Source: Oscheius onirici
Taxonomy: Eukaryota; Nematoda; Chromadorea; Rhabditida; Rhabditidae
Assembly: GCA_932521025.1 (NCBI GenBank)
Contig: OW051472.1
Span: 7,378,001-7,442,000, forward strand
Length of the DNA: 64,000 bases
Direction of reading: 5' to 3'
This document shows positions 9,687 to 22,717 of the stretch, one piece after another. The translations under genes were made by a program, and so were the position numbers. Under the pieces are notes generated by a model. That model did not search any database, was not told the origin of the DNA, and saw only the letters and a list, made by a program, of their open reading frames with translations. The first letter of the stretch is position 1. Each line of letters starts with the position of its first letter.

Positions 9687-12600
9687 ATGCCTCAAAGCTG
9701 TCTTCATTGGGCAATAATGGGAGAGAAGGCGTACAGAGCCGGCAATGTATTACAAGGTGAGTGTTTTTGGCTATTTTTTTACAACAAATTTCATTATAAA
9801 ACTTACATACCTGTTCATATTCTGTCCATACAGTCTGCTTGACTATTACTATAGCAGTCAAGATTCATCCCCGAATAACCCCTTGGAAATGTCTTTTCAA
9901 AAGAAGCGTTTTGCTTCGGTGTTAAAAAGTAATTCTCAATCGTAAACAGTTCTTTCGGGTGGCTTATTCGCAGCCATCATTTGACTATTTCTTTGTCCTT
10001 TAGTTGGGGTAAGTTCGTTAACCTGCCCCGACAACTCTCTGCCTCACCTACTTTGTTACAGTTGCTCTAAGCAGTTCTGTTCGCTGAAGCAAAGTTTTTG
10101 AACAATGATACTTCTATACTGACTAATTGTCTTTGGTGCTTCAGAAACAACTCTTCACAAGTCTAACAGAAGTTGGAGTTACACTCGAACAATAAGTTAG
10201 ACGAATAGTAAAAAGATAACTGTCAAAACATTGCAAACTCAAAAGGAATACAGTCGTTCCAAAAGAGCGTTAGCGACTGGTTTATTTTTCAGGAGTGAAG
10301 TACCTCGAGAAGGCTGTAGAAATCGGGACAGACGATCTCAGAACTCTCGGAGCGATCTATAGTCAACTAGGGAGTGCCTACACGGAATTGCGAGAGTTCG
10401 AGAAGGCCCTCAACTACCTGAGCTACGACCATCTACTCACCAAATTCCAAAAGGATCGCGAGGGCGAAGCCAAGTCGGTCTCCAACATATCAAATCTATA
10501 CAAGCTGCAACACAACTACGATCAAGCCATCAAGTTTGCTCAACTACAGTTAGATATAGGAAAGGAGCTAGAAAATCAGGTAATCATCCAGATAGATTTA
10601 TTCATCGACGTAAAACATTAGGTTACTCAAGCCGTGGCGCATTACAATTTGGGTACGATATTCTTCCTACGAGGCAAGGAGACGGCAAAGAACTTCAAAG
10701 CAGCCACATCGGCTATGAATGTCACCATCTCGTCATCCCGCAGTGCCGGATGCAACTTTCACGAGGACATCGGGAAAGCCATCGACAGCTTCAAGTGAGT
10801 TCCTCGAATCGTTCTACAATTCATGACCAGACCAGACAACTCTCGTCTTACTGGACAATCTCTTTGATCCTATTCAAACTGTCCTTACCTGCTCGATCGA
10901 AACTGACTAGGTATCTAATCTTGACAATTTCTGATTTCTCGCGTCCATTTGAGATCCCGGACAAACAAACATATAAACATCCACCACAGACACCATTCCG
11001 TTTTAGTAGTAGAGAGATTTTATGTGTTTTCATGCTCGTTACAGTTGTTTCCACCAGGTGCTGCTGAGTATCCTTGCACTTAAGTCTAACTTTTCTGCTA
11101 AAGTTCGGTTTAGGTGTCCTTAGTGTGTCAAAGGTATCTAGTATGGTCGGTTCGGCCTGATCCGACCTGACTTTTTTTCCCGTACCTGACCACATGAATG
11201 TGTTAATCAAAATTTTCCTTCAGTGCCAATCTCTCCATCGTCGAAGCACTGAACGATAGAAAAGCTTGTGGCAGGGCATATGGCAGTCTCGGCAACTGCT
11301 ACTACCTGATCCGAGACTTTGAAGAAGCCGTCAAACACCACACGAAGGTACGCTACCAATCAATTTTCTTTCACCTTTTGCATCGATGGAAAACAACAGC
11401 TGGCTCTAGTTCGAGGGGATGTTTTCAGTCCCACAGCTAAATGACACGATCAGCTGAATCTGTTTGCCCAGCTTTGTTGACCCGTTCGCAGTTCATTTCG
11501 ACACCCGTTCTGCTCCAAAACTAGATAATTTGCAGAGACTTCAAGTTGCTCAAGAGTACGGAGACAAGGAGACGCAGCGAAAGGCCTACTCGAATCTAGC
11601 CAGCGCCTACGTCTTTCTGGGCGACTTGATGAAAGCACTTGAGTGCTATAGGTCAGTTTTCTTCACTTTCATGTAATCAAAACGTTTTCAGACTTGCTCT
11701 ATCTCTAGCCATGGAATTGGATCCTAAAGTACTCCGCAACAAGGCAATTCAAGGACAGAGCTGCTTCAATCTGGCTAGCGCGTCGACTCTCAACGAAGAG
11801 TTCCAACAGGCTTCCGATTATCACCTGCGGCATCTGAGCTACGCCAGAGAGCTCCGAGACTCGGCTGGAGAAGGAAGAGGACTGGCCTCTCTTGCCACAG
11901 TGTACAAGTAAGTGACAGTTCTCCTCCTAAGAGAACTCGTTCAGATTGACCGGAGACTACCCGAAAGCCGTCTATTTCATGGCTAGACGGCGATCCCTGG
12001 CCAAACAGGCAAGTTTTTCATTAACAGAGTCTCCAAGATAAGATTCGAACAGTAGATAAGGGCAACTGTTTGTCTGCTCCAGGCTATCCGTTGAATGCGT
12101 TTTGTAGACAAACTTCGTGACGTCGCTGTCGGAAAGTTTGCTAGACTAAAAGTAGTCCGGAAGCATTCCCCCTTTTAGCTTGTTTACAGCTAAAATTTAG
12201 AGGATGGCAGCTCGTGCACTATCATAGCATACGTCAAGCTTAGCATTTGCAGAGTAAACCGAAAACAATCCCGTCTCTTGCTCCCAAAGCCGCATATTTC
12301 TTTCCTCTCATTGTCAGTGAATCATTCTTGGTACCAACTTAAGACATATGTCGGTCTTGCTGAGTAATTGGGAGCAGTAGGTGTTTCCCTGGCAACGCAT
12401 TGAAATTCACACGAGCGCATTTCCTTGATTTTTTCTCTCATGACCAATTGACTCCGTCTAAAAGAGCTGCTCTTCAGCCTCTAAGATTGCTTTGAGGGTG
12501 TGGTGATGCCAGAGTGCGAACAAGGAGCCAGCTTATTGGTCTTCTCTCCTTCAAATAAGGCTTTGTTTATCCTAGCCCGAAGGCAGAAAGAGAGGCTGCT

Positions 12601-14866
12601 TCCACGTCGAGTAATTCTTTGCTTCCTTCTGTTGCTCATCCCCACTCTCTCCACACACAATTCGATCTTCTGTCCCTTCGGGGAAAGCTTTTTTTGTTGG
12701 AGAGATCCGGGGTTCTTGACGACTTTGCGTGCTCTCCCAATCCTCGACTTTCAATTAAAAGAGAGACGAATCCCGGTCTGTTATTGCGCACCCACGCCTC
12801 TAATTCTCCTAAGTCACTTTTGATGGGAAAGATGGTCTCAGACGCCCAGTTCTTTGCTAACAACGTCGTTTTAAGATGAAGGACCCCGCCATGATTCATG
12901 CAGCCGAGGTCGCATTCAGGGAGTTGATTGAGATTGCCGGTGACGCTGTTGTTCTCGAGGGAGGCGAGGTTTGTTTTATTCGATTTGGGCATCAATTATT
13001 CTCATACATTTCAGCTGCTCATGGACTCGACGGCCGATCCCGAGGCGCACTCTCTTCCACGGCTAAGACTCTCCGTCTCTCTCAATAGCATTCATGAAGC
13101 CAGTGATCTCGGACTGAGCAGGAACAACGTCTTCGGCAGCGACACCGATTTGTCAGCCAGATCCAAGGTTCGCAGCCCTTTTGCCACGTTTTTGATATCA
13201 GATTACTAGCAAATATTGGACAGGTCGTCTACGTCTCATGTTTAGCGCTTTTTCAAAGAGCTCGCAAAATTTCCGTCGCACGATAGGAGAGCGTCTCACA
13301 CTGATTGAATTCTCGCCCTCTTACTTAGAGTCAGAAAGCGACTCCTCTTTTCAAAGTGAGATTGTCACATGTTGACGCGTTATATCTCCCGCGATACACT
13401 ACTTCGTAAAAGTGAACTCTTTTGATGAAATCTCCGGGCTTCTCCTCACTGATCAGATCTGGTCACAATTTGGAATGCCCTCCCCATTGTCTTTGCAAAC
13501 GAGCTCTTAACTCGCAACATTCGCATTCTATCCAGTTGTTTTTCAGACGGGTAGCCAGAAGATGAAAGAAGACGACTTTTTTGACTTTCTGAGTAGGATG
13601 CAGTCTAAGCGTCTTGACGATCAGCGGTGTGAGGCTCACGTGCTCACAGATGCCACCAACAGAGCGCCGAGACAGCGAGACACGAATATGCCGAGTCCAA
13701 ATGGTTAGTTCATTTTGACCGCAAAGTGACGCAAAAACCAAAAACGTCTAATGAACAGCACATAATCAAAAGCCAAAAATGAGTGCAATTGCTGTTTTGC
13801 TAACTATTCAATGTCAGTTGACATTCCGGCTGACAGCCCTCCGTCTCCATAATTGCTTGGCTGAGCTTCAGCTTTGTTGCACTCTATTGCATGACTATTC
13901 CCCTTTCCTTTTCTGGTGTGGTGCTTCTTTTCAGTTGGTGTCTTTTTCAGAGTCGTTTACTTCCGCTTCATCCAGCAGATCGAGAGGGATTCTGAGTCGT
14001 GTCACGTCGTCGTTGATGAACTCCGCCACACCTCTTCACAAGCACTTCTCGACGACAACACTCTTCTCGAGAAAGAAGAAACAACACGACACGACGAGTA
14101 TGGCCAACTTCGAATGCGAATTCAAACAGCCGGCATTGCCAATGAGGAACAGAAGACATTCAGTCGGCTTGTCTTCGTTTGAGACCCCAATTCCGCCCCC
14201 AAGAAAAAATCGTAAAGGTATCGTATTTTTTTCTGTTGTTACTTTGAGTTGGATGCAGTGGTGTGGTTTCTTTTCTATCAAAGTTTTTTCAAACCCAGTA
14301 ACGGCCCTGACCTGTGCAGAGTTTTGATAAAGGCTCATTCTTCATATTGCGGGGGATAAAACAGATCAAATAGTCAGCTTTTTTGCAAACTTTAGTCTCA
14401 GAGTTGAATTTCAGAAGGTCCAGATTTTCTCATCGACCAGTTGATGGCTGCACAGTCGCGACGAATGGACGAGCAAAGAGCCGCACTCTTCCCGGGCTAC
14501 CAAGGACAGGAGGAGCTTCTCAATCAGATTCAAAAGTGCGCTCATTTTTCTATCCCGAGTTAACTTGATTTCAGATCAGCAGAGCTTGAAGGTGGAATCG
14601 ATGAGCAGCTTCTCGAGATGGTAGCTCGAGCCCAAGGCCAGCGAATGGACGAACAGAGAAGTGAGCTCGGCGGCAGAAACGCGACAGTTTGTACCGAAGC
14701 TATTGGTCAGTTCATTATGGTTTTTTCTCAAACTCTCTCTATATTTGCAGACAAACCGGCAAACGGCGCCATGACGATTCCGGATGATGACCTCACAGAT
14801 CTCGTTTGCAGGATGGAAAAAACGCGTTTCAACGAGCAACGTGCCCATCTTCCAGAAGCCCTTTGA
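9687..14866 (+). CDS. GPSM: G-protein signalling modulator, AGS3/LGN/Pins type (TPRs plus four GoLoco motifs)
   Basis: Fourteen exons: 9687-9756, 10293-10579, 10622-10794, 11224-11347, 11536-11651, 11692-11907, 11945-12008, 12876-12968, 13015-13167, 13547-13703, 13951-14217, 14415-14535, 14575-14705, 14751-14866; 695 aa. Residues 1-350 are tandem TPRs, with AIYSQLGSAY, AYGSLGNCYY and AYSNLASAYVFLG as the clearest repeats. A Ser/Arg-rich linker follows, then GoLoco motifs in the last five exons: DDFFDFLSRMQSKRLDDQR (about 441-460), then motifs ending MDEQR, MDEQR and FNEQR. The conserved Gln-Arg is the residue pair that contacts GDP in Gαi. The family links cortical Gαi-GDP to Mud/NuMA/LIN-5 in spindle orientation. 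Intron 7 begins with GC (CAG|GCAAGT). The domain layout is that of Caenorhabditis ags-3 rather than gpr-1/2. Confidence 0.92.
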
Positions 14867-15324
14867 ATTTTATTAGTATTGTATTTTCTCGCTGTAATCA
14901 TTATGAAAAAAACGTTTATTTTTTCCGAGTTCAGAAGCAAAGATACAGGTTTTCCACAGTATATCTTCTTGAAGGATGAAGGGGGTCACACCTTGAATGA
15001 ACAAGGGGAATTCGAAAACCATCTGATGAGCGAAAAGTCAGATTTTATAAACAAGAAATGTGTCTAATTGGAGCGAAAAGCCATTTGGTACAAAAAAAAA
15101 GTTTTCTCAAAAGAAACAATTTGCAAAAGGTAATAAAAACAAAGTGGAAGGAGCGAAAACAGCTGCGAAGGTCGTCTTCTCGCTCCGGCGCTCCGGGGCC
15201 CCTTGATCAAAACAAGCGATGCGGGTACTTGTTTAGCATCTGTGCCACACACAAATCGATTTTTCCCACGCTTGTTTTTCCTCTGTAGAGCCAACCTCTA
15301 GAAATCTGAAGACTTTTGCGAGGA
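14867..15324. other. Short intergenic region between GPSM and exportin-5 genes
   Basis: About 460 nt of AT-rich DNA. ORFs on both strands are overlapping shadows without domains. No RNA gene recognised. Confidence 0.5.
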
Positions 15325-18300
15325 ATGTCAACTGAGGATGATGTTGTTCGAGCCGTAATTGCAGTCTGTGATCCGTCGACGAGCAATCAACAGCGAATGG
15401 AATGTACCAAAGTGAGTAGAGTTTTCAATCTTTGAGGCGTCAGGTTTGAGAATAATTGATGAGCTTGATTGTTTGCATCTTGTTGAGAGGGAAGAATCGA
15501 GGATCAAGAGGAACGTGAGAGGCTCTCTTGGAAATTGGGTATTCCTGAGGAACTTTGAGGACTCGAAAAAATTCCAGAGAATTTGGGGTTCCATCTAGTT
15601 TCTGATATGTTTCGTTTTCCCAAAGAGACAGTAGAAAGAGGCTAAATTGGTTAGTTTTCGTATTTATTCTGGAAGATTCGTTCGCGAAGAAACGTCAATT
15701 TGTAGGCGTTGGAAGAGTTCCGTCACAGTTCCGCTCCCAACCTCGTCTCTTCAGTCGGCTTCGCCCTGGTTGGAAAAAATGACGAAACGCTCTGTTTCAT
15801 TGGCTGGAACATTATCGAAGATGTCATAAAGTGAGTCGAACATTAAACTTTCTAGTTGATTCTTGCAGACTGAAATGGAATGACGTTCCAGTAGAATTTC
15901 GACTAGAAATGAGGACAAAAATAATGGAGATTCTGCAGAGAGGCATGACAGAGGTGATTCCTCCGAAATATTTTATACATTCCATTTTAGAGTATGGTAG
16001 ACAGTTTGTCAAAGACGATCGTGGCCATGATGGAGCACGAGTGGCCACAGAATTGGTCAGACCTGATCCCGGAACTGGTACAGATCTCCCAAATCAGTTC
16101 AGTCCACTGCACTGCCGTCTTTGCCGTTCTCAGACGACTCGTGGAGAATGTTGTGACTCTCATGACGATACAGGTAAAATAGAAGGTTGATCAGTTTCTA
16201 TTTCCAGAATGCCCAAAGACGGAGAGACATGTATACAGGAATAACTCTTTACATGGCCGACATCATCAAAATGGCTCTGGACCATTTGGATCTGTTGCCA
16301 GGAACACCGTCCGATGAGAGCGGATACAGGACGATCACGTACATTTTGGGATGGCTGGTAGAGGTAGGTTCTGCTCAAAACTACAGTTTTCTTCAAAAAT
16401 CGAGACTTTTTCTGATCCAAAAGCTCTTTTTCAGACCTGCGAGTGGGTACCTTCTGCTGCCATCTCTACTCATCTTAACCGCATGGTCGATTCCTTGATT
16501 CGACACCTGAACACTCCCGAAAGGAACATCTACGAACTGGCTTCGAGGAGTCTGGCAGCTCTGGCTGAACGTAAAAAGTAACCAATCTTTTTTCCTTCAA
16601 AAAAAACTAATAATATTTTGACTGGAACGGGTTTTCAGAGAAACAAGCGAAGAGTGCATCGTGGTTTCTGCATTCTTCCGTACGGAGATCATTGAAACTA
16701 TTCTGCAAACTGTCAGGTACTTTTAGAGAATACAGGAAGAGAAATCGGTTCAGATTAGCAGGGGAGAGCTCAGAGACGAATGGAGCTCACTACCGGTATC
16801 TCAAAGCGCTGTGTGGTCTGCTGACCTCTTTAGGATGTAAGTTTTTTCTCTTTCGAACGAAAGTAATTCAATGGAAAACAAAGAATTTTTTTCAGCTCAC
16901 TTGTCCAAAGTCTGGTCAGAGAAAGTTCCACCAGAAAACTATTCCACGTATCTGTCAGCCCTGTGTCAAATCTTCAGCCATCCCTCCCTGGTAGGTACAG
17001 AGATACCATAATCAAGCTTTTCTTTAGCATTTGAAACTAGAAGCACTAGAAAGTCTCGTCTATCTATCGAATCACGAAGTTCTCGGCAAGAGCGACGTCT
17101 TCCACACAGAACTGGAAAGCGTTCTTCGAGGAATGCTCCCCGCTCTGGAGAAGATCGGCTATCCGTCTCAAAAAGTCGTCACACAAGCTGTTCACTACTC
17201 TAACATGGACTACGACGACGACCTGGAATGGAGCAATGATCTTAAAAGTAAGTTAAATCTGTTAAACTATCTGTTTCTATAGAACTGAGGGAGCGAGCTC
17301 GAGTCCTGCTCATCTTCTCTCTGGAGCGACATTTCCCACTTCTACTCGAACTCTTGGACCAGTTCGTTTTCCAAGAAGTCGCCAACAAGTATTTGGCTTT
17401 GGATCCTGTCAAATGGGAACCGATGCAAATCTTTTCTCGAGTGGTTGTGCAGGGTGGATTTGACAAGGATCTTTTTACGGAGGTAAAATTAAATCCACAT
17501 CGTTTATTTATTTTTGGGATCAGTTTGATGAAATCCATTTACAGACTTCTCGAGACGCCATGATGGCCATGGGAGACGCTTTGGTGCAACTGATGCACAC
17601 CATAACCAACTGGGACCTTCTTAGCGAGGTTTTGAGCGTGCACTCGTCTCTGCTCCCAATCTACCGCTACCACGCTATCGGACTCAATCGGTACATGGAG
17701 CTGCTTCAATGGTGTCTGCTCTCTTCCAACTGCCACACCTCTCTCAACAGACATGTCATCAGTCTCATCCTCCGAGCTGTGACTCTCTTTCCCGACTTTT
17801 TCAAAGTCAACGTCAAACTCATTATCGAGCTGTATCAGTCGGTCAATCTCAAAATTTCTCACATGCAGCTGGCCCAACTCTTACAAATTTTTGCCTCCTT
17901 GTCCAATATCGTCGAGATGGAAGAGATGAAGATTGAGCTGTTGAGCACGTGCATCAGTCCCACGATCGACTACTTTTCAAAGTATCAAAAGTAAGTTTGA
18001 GGAACAACTGGAAAAGTATAATGTTTTCAGCTATTTTGACTCGGTCGAGAGTTTTATCATCTTCAACGGGTTCGAGCTGGCGCCTTGCAGCAACTTTGAC
18101 ACGGAGGAGCGGGAAGATATTCAGAGGAGGAAGAGTGTGAGTTTCGTTTTGTTTGGTTCAAAAGACTTTGAATTTTCCAAAACAACCAATATTTCAGCTC
18201 CGCTGCTACCTGACCGCAGTCGAAGGAGTCTTACAACAAGTTCAAGAAAACAGTCCTTTGGGACATGTCAATGGCGTCATCGTCCAACTCCTCCCAGTCT

Positions 18301-19640
18301 TCTTCAAACTGAACAAAGTAGTCCTCGAACTTGCCTCTCAACGAGCTCTGTCCAATATGCACCCCGGATATCATTCCATCTCCGACATGACTCGCAGTGA
18401 GCGTGAAACCATCTACTGTTCCGTCGGAGAGAGTCTTGAAATCCAGTTGGGTAAACTTGAAGCAGAAAAGAGGGACACTGCTGAGCTTTCGAAGCACTAC
18501 GTTCATCAGCTGAGCATGCAATGTGTGAACATTATCGCTTTGATCTCGTCCAAGTTTGGGGAACAGCTTCACTCACATCCTCAGTCGGCTGAAATGCTAA
18601 TGAGCACGGTGAATGTGATGTCCTTGATGCCAGCTTTTCGTGTGAGACATTGGATACGGAAGACGTGGTGAGTACGAAGTATAAACTGTTCTCATAGCTC
18701 CTGAGTTCAGGAAATGTCTTATCACGTCGACTCCCCAGGAGAGATGGAGCCAGTTGGTTCCATTTTTTGAAGGATTGACGGCTCATATGAGGGAGAGACT
18801 GGATGAAATGTGGAAAGCTGTCTCCGCCATCGACTACGGTACCATTTTTACCATATTTTCCACTGTCTTGAATTTTAGATGCCGAGCCAACAGAAGCAGA
18901 GCTCTTCAACGAGCACATGACTTGTGTTCTAGCTAGAGAATACTTGACCACGATCAAGATGATCTATCTCGGAACGGATTCGGGCAATCAGAACGAAGTG
19001 ACAATGACTCCATTGGGTCATTGGCTCTTCACGCAACAGATAGGACTGTCCTCCGTGATGTATACGGTCTTCACTGCTCTGACGTGGAGAGACACACAGT
19101 CTTCGACCAAGGCTGTTCCTATCTGCAAGGCATTCGTCGACAAACTGGTTGAACGGTACGACGATGAAACGGCAGTGAACATGTTCTATCACTCCCTGAA
19201 CTCACTGCAAATCCACGGAGGAGACGAAGTCGCCGGAGCGCCTCTGCTCAGTCTCGTCTCTCATATCTACGTATCCCTGGTGAGTTAGCTCTCGTCTCGA
19301 AGACTCTGAGAATTTACTGGCCAGTAATTCACTCCATTTTCAGAGACGCTTCTCCGACTCTTTTCCCCGCGTCCTTCTGGAAGTTCCCGGTGTCACCGAA
19401 TCCGACATTGCCGTTCTCGATCAAAAAGTCAAAGCCATCAATTGTGGAGAGGAAAATCTTCCGGAGAAGAAGCGTCGCGAGATGCTGCGAAAGATGCTCC
19501 AGTCGATTATTTCCGTCTCGACCAGCGAACTTCATCGGCGTCCCGTCTATCTCCGTCCCTTGCCGCCCATCGAGAAACGGAGAAAGGACGAAGCGTCTCC
19601 GGATTACGAAGGAGTCTCTGTTCTCTTTAGCAGCTGCTAG
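15325..19640 (+). CDS. XPO5: Exportin-5 (karyopherin β family)
   Basis: Seventeen exons: 15325-15411, 15706-15830, 15869-15953, 15991-16173, 16208-16363, 16435-16577, 16639-16716, 16754-16836, 16896-16990, 17028-17247, 17283-17482, 17545-17990, 18031-18136, 18198-18667, 18711-18838, 18879-19279, 19344-19640; 1100 aa. The N-terminal HEAT repeats match exportin-5 closely: FALVGKNDETLCFIGWNIIE, then EHEWPQNWSDLIPELVQIS and RRLVENVVTLMTIQNAQRRR correspond to the REWPQHWPDM and RLAEDVVTFQTLPPQRRRD region of human XPO5. The length is close to the 1204 aa of human XPO5. The family exports pre-microRNAs and other double-stranded RNAs with Ran-GTP. The next gene starts 234 nt downstream on the same strand, which would also fit an operon. 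Confidence 0.88.
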
Positions 19641-19873
19641 TCTGTATATATGTTGTGTAACGTGTAATCTACGGTTTCCATTCAACGATATCTCATTCTC
19701 GGTAGTACTAACTCGTGTCTAGTCCCGGTAATCTCTGCCTCGTCCAATACTGCCTTCCAAAATAAAGATGAAGCTCTTTTTCACTTGTCCAGTATTCCGT
19801 TTCCAGTTCTTTCAGTTCACTATCGTCTCCTCAAAGTATTCCTATTTAAGCGATTTAGATCCATGTCCCGGGG

Positions 19874-22076
19874 ATGAGAACTCTACGTCGCTACTGCCTC
19901 TTGGCACTGGGAGTTATCGTCTATTTCTGGCTACTACTGTATGATTTTGGCGGAAACGAAGAATTTGAAATTGACTCTGAGATCTCGTTCTGGACAGAAT
20001 CTGGTGAAACGGATCGTTTAGTCCGAAACTATGCGAATGTGCCCTGTACATTCCAGTCCTGTTTCAACTTTTCCCTCTGTCTCAACGACCATCCCAAAAT
20101 CTACGTCTATCCATCGCAACAAGGCCAATTCGTCTCGACTACCTATTCCAAGATCTTGACTTCCATAAGAGAAAGTGCCTACTTTACCGAAAATCCCTTC
20201 GAAGCCTGTCTCTTCATTCTCTCAGTGGATACGGTAGATCGTGACCGGATTAGTGAAAACTACGTCAGAGATGTCAATTCCCTGATAGAAACTCTCCCAT
20301 CAGAAGTCTGGAATGGTGGTATGAACCACGTGATCTTCAATCTCTACCACGGAACTTTCCCCGACTACGCTGACCACAATCTCGGCTTCAATACCGGAAA
20401 AGCCATCATAGCCAGAGCTTCTCCGAGTGTTCAGCACTTTCGTTTCGGTTTCGACGTCTCCTTCCCGCTCTTTCACAAAGAGCATCACGTGAGAACTGGA
20501 CCGGAAAAGTTTCTGGATCTGTCACAGCAGGACAGACATTTACTCTCCTTCAAAGGTAAAAGATACGTCTACGGAATTGGCTCGGAAACTCGTGACGCTC
20601 TTCATCATCTGCACAACGGAGAGTCGGTAGCGATGGTGACGACGTGTAAGCACAATACGGACTGGGAGCAGCATCAGGATGATCGATGTCAGATGGACAA
20701 TTTGGAGTATGACAAATGGGACTACGAGAGCACAATGGCTAACTCGACATTCTGCTTGACGCCGAGAGGAAGACGACTTGGATCATTTAGGTGGGTTCTC
20801 GAAAATGTGAATTTTTGACCGGTCAGGCTCTTTTTGGATCAGATGCTGATTCAGTTGGTTTATACAACGTTTTTTTCTAGTTTCAAAAAAAATGCAGATT
20901 CCTTGAATCGCTCCGCGTCGGCTGTATTCCTGTGGTTCTGTCCGACGACTGGGTTCTTCCATTCGAAGAGTCTCTCGACTGGTCCAAGGCTGCTGTCGTC
21001 ATCGCCGAAGAGAACGTTCTTCTCGTGTGTTTTGATATATTTTTGACGGAAACGGCCGCTTTCAGACTCCAGAACTCCTAAGAGACATTCCGGAACGACA
21101 TATTATTCGAATGAAAGAGCAGGGTCGTTTTTTGTACAACAGATATTTCCGGGACGTCGAGAGCATAACTCTATCGACGCTGAGAGTCAGTTCTGGGTTT
21201 GGGGTCGTGTATACTGAAATTTAGATTGTTTTTGATCGAGTTCGGCGTTCCGAAGCTTATCAGACGAGAGATTGGAACAAGCTATCTATTCCTGCGACAA
21301 CAAGGTACTGGCTATTTTTTCAGTTTTTTTTAATGCATTTTCAGTGGTTCCACAGCTTTGGTAGTTTTCGCCAAAACAGTAGAGCTGGCTGAACATTGGG
21401 CAGCTTCTCCAAAACCGTCAGAAATTGACGAAATCCTTATTTTATGGCCATTCAATGAGGTTTTACCCACCAAAACAGACAAAAATGTGAAATTTCTGAA
21501 GCTGGGCATGGTAAAACGTATGATTAACACTTAGAATTTGAAGTTTTAGCTTGACAAACTGGTCAAAATGACACTTGCCACTACGTTTGTGTTCGTCGAC
21601 GAGAGAATAACTTTGGGGGAAGAGGATGTTCATCGACTGCTCCGATATCTTGAAATGTATCCAGGAAGACTCGTCGGAATACATGGAATTGACTTTGATG
21701 TGAGTTTTTCTCAAAAAAATATAAAACACTTTAGCCGACCTTGCTGACCGTAAATTTCGCCAAACTCTACAACGCCGTTTATCCGAGCCTCATAGCCGTT
21801 CACAGGTTTGTATGTTTCAAGCAAAAAACATTCCAATTCAGAGATAGCCTCATCAAACAGTCGGAAATGTTTCCATCTCAGCTTATACAAGAGTGCTTTT
21901 CCGAAACACTGAATATTGCCGTCGTCGACACGAGTCTCCAACCGCCAGTCGTGTTGGGAAAACGTCCCGTACTTCCTTATATGCAAAACTCTAAAAATGG
22001 CGATTGTTGGAAGCGGATGGCTCTTCGATGGAGCAACGGCTTGCCACTTCACTACTCAGATTTCCATTACAGTTGA
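19874..22076 (+). CDS. Exostosin, EXT1-like heparan sulfate co-polymerase
   Basis: Eight exons: 19874-20790, 20898-21024, 21066-21185, 21225-21304, 21345-21510, 21550-21699, 21735-21805, 21842-22076; 621 aa. It is a type II Golgi protein with a short cytoplasmic end and a membrane anchor at residues about 9-23. The GT47 domain follows ([70 protein letters not shown]), as in EXT1/RIB-1. The remaining ~220 residues occupy the place of the GT64 domain but are strongly diverged: [16 protein letters not shown] stands where EXT1 has its DED manganese motif, and [15 protein letters not shown] aligns with the FPDRIVGYPARSHFWD block. A catalytically dead second domain is inferred. Human EXT1 is 746 aa. 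Confidence 0.85.
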
Positions 22077-22173
22077 ACACTACGGGTCATACTGTCATCT
22101 ACGAGTACTTCTTACTGAAAATAAATAGAGGAAGAAATTTGTATAAACTGTGGCTATCGGTACAAAAACTACA

Positions 22174-22545
22174 TTATTGCTTGGCGGCGAGGTCTTTGAT
22201 AGCAGCAGCGACGGCTTCTTGACTGGCGTTTTCGAGAGGAAGACAGCGCTCAACACCGTGCTCGTATCTGTTAAAAATGCAAGTAAAAACTCGAAAAAAT
22301 GGGGTTACCTAGCAAAAACTCGAGGAGAAATACCGGAAGCTTCTCTGATGAGGATGGGGAATTCGGGATTGGCCTTCTTTAGCGGCACATAGTCGTTTTG
22401 AACAAAGGCACGAACGCCGGCTGAAAAAAAGCAGTTTTTGAAAGGAAATAACTATGAAGAACAAACCCGAGGCAGTACTCTTCTGACAGAGATGAATGCG
22501 AAGCTCGCGAAGAGCCGTTCCGGCCAATTTGATTCCAGCCGACAT
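22174..22545 (-). CDS. NDUFA2: NADH dehydrogenase (complex I) subunit NDUFA2 / B8
   Basis: Three exons on the minus strand, 22545-22467, 22420-22309 and 22267-22174, give 94 aa. The sequence follows NDUFA2 almost from end to end: ALRELRIHLCQKST, VRAFVQNDYVPLKKANPEFP and ILIREASGISPRVFARYEHG. This is a thioredoxin-like accessory subunit of the matrix arm of mitochondrial complex I. It starts only 173 nt behind the stop of the mitochondrial ribosomal protein gene on the same strand. That spacing and the shared mitochondrial role suggest one polycistronic transcript. Confidence 0.93.
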
Positions 22546-22717
22546 TTCTTGCTCTCAAAATACTTGATACAATAGATAAAATATGAACAAAGATATTGAA
22601 GCGGGTTTCACCGCGAATACTTAGGAGAAAGCAAGAAAATGATCGCATTCATCAACAATCCAGACAAAATCAACAAAAAACCTAAAATGGAAAGAAATAG
22701 TTGAGCTGAAGACGAGA

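Noticed and set aside
20820-20845. CTCTTTTTGGATCAGA in an EXT1 intron as a fifth repeat copy
   Set aside because: Only one short word is shared with the repeat family and no neighbouring words are found.
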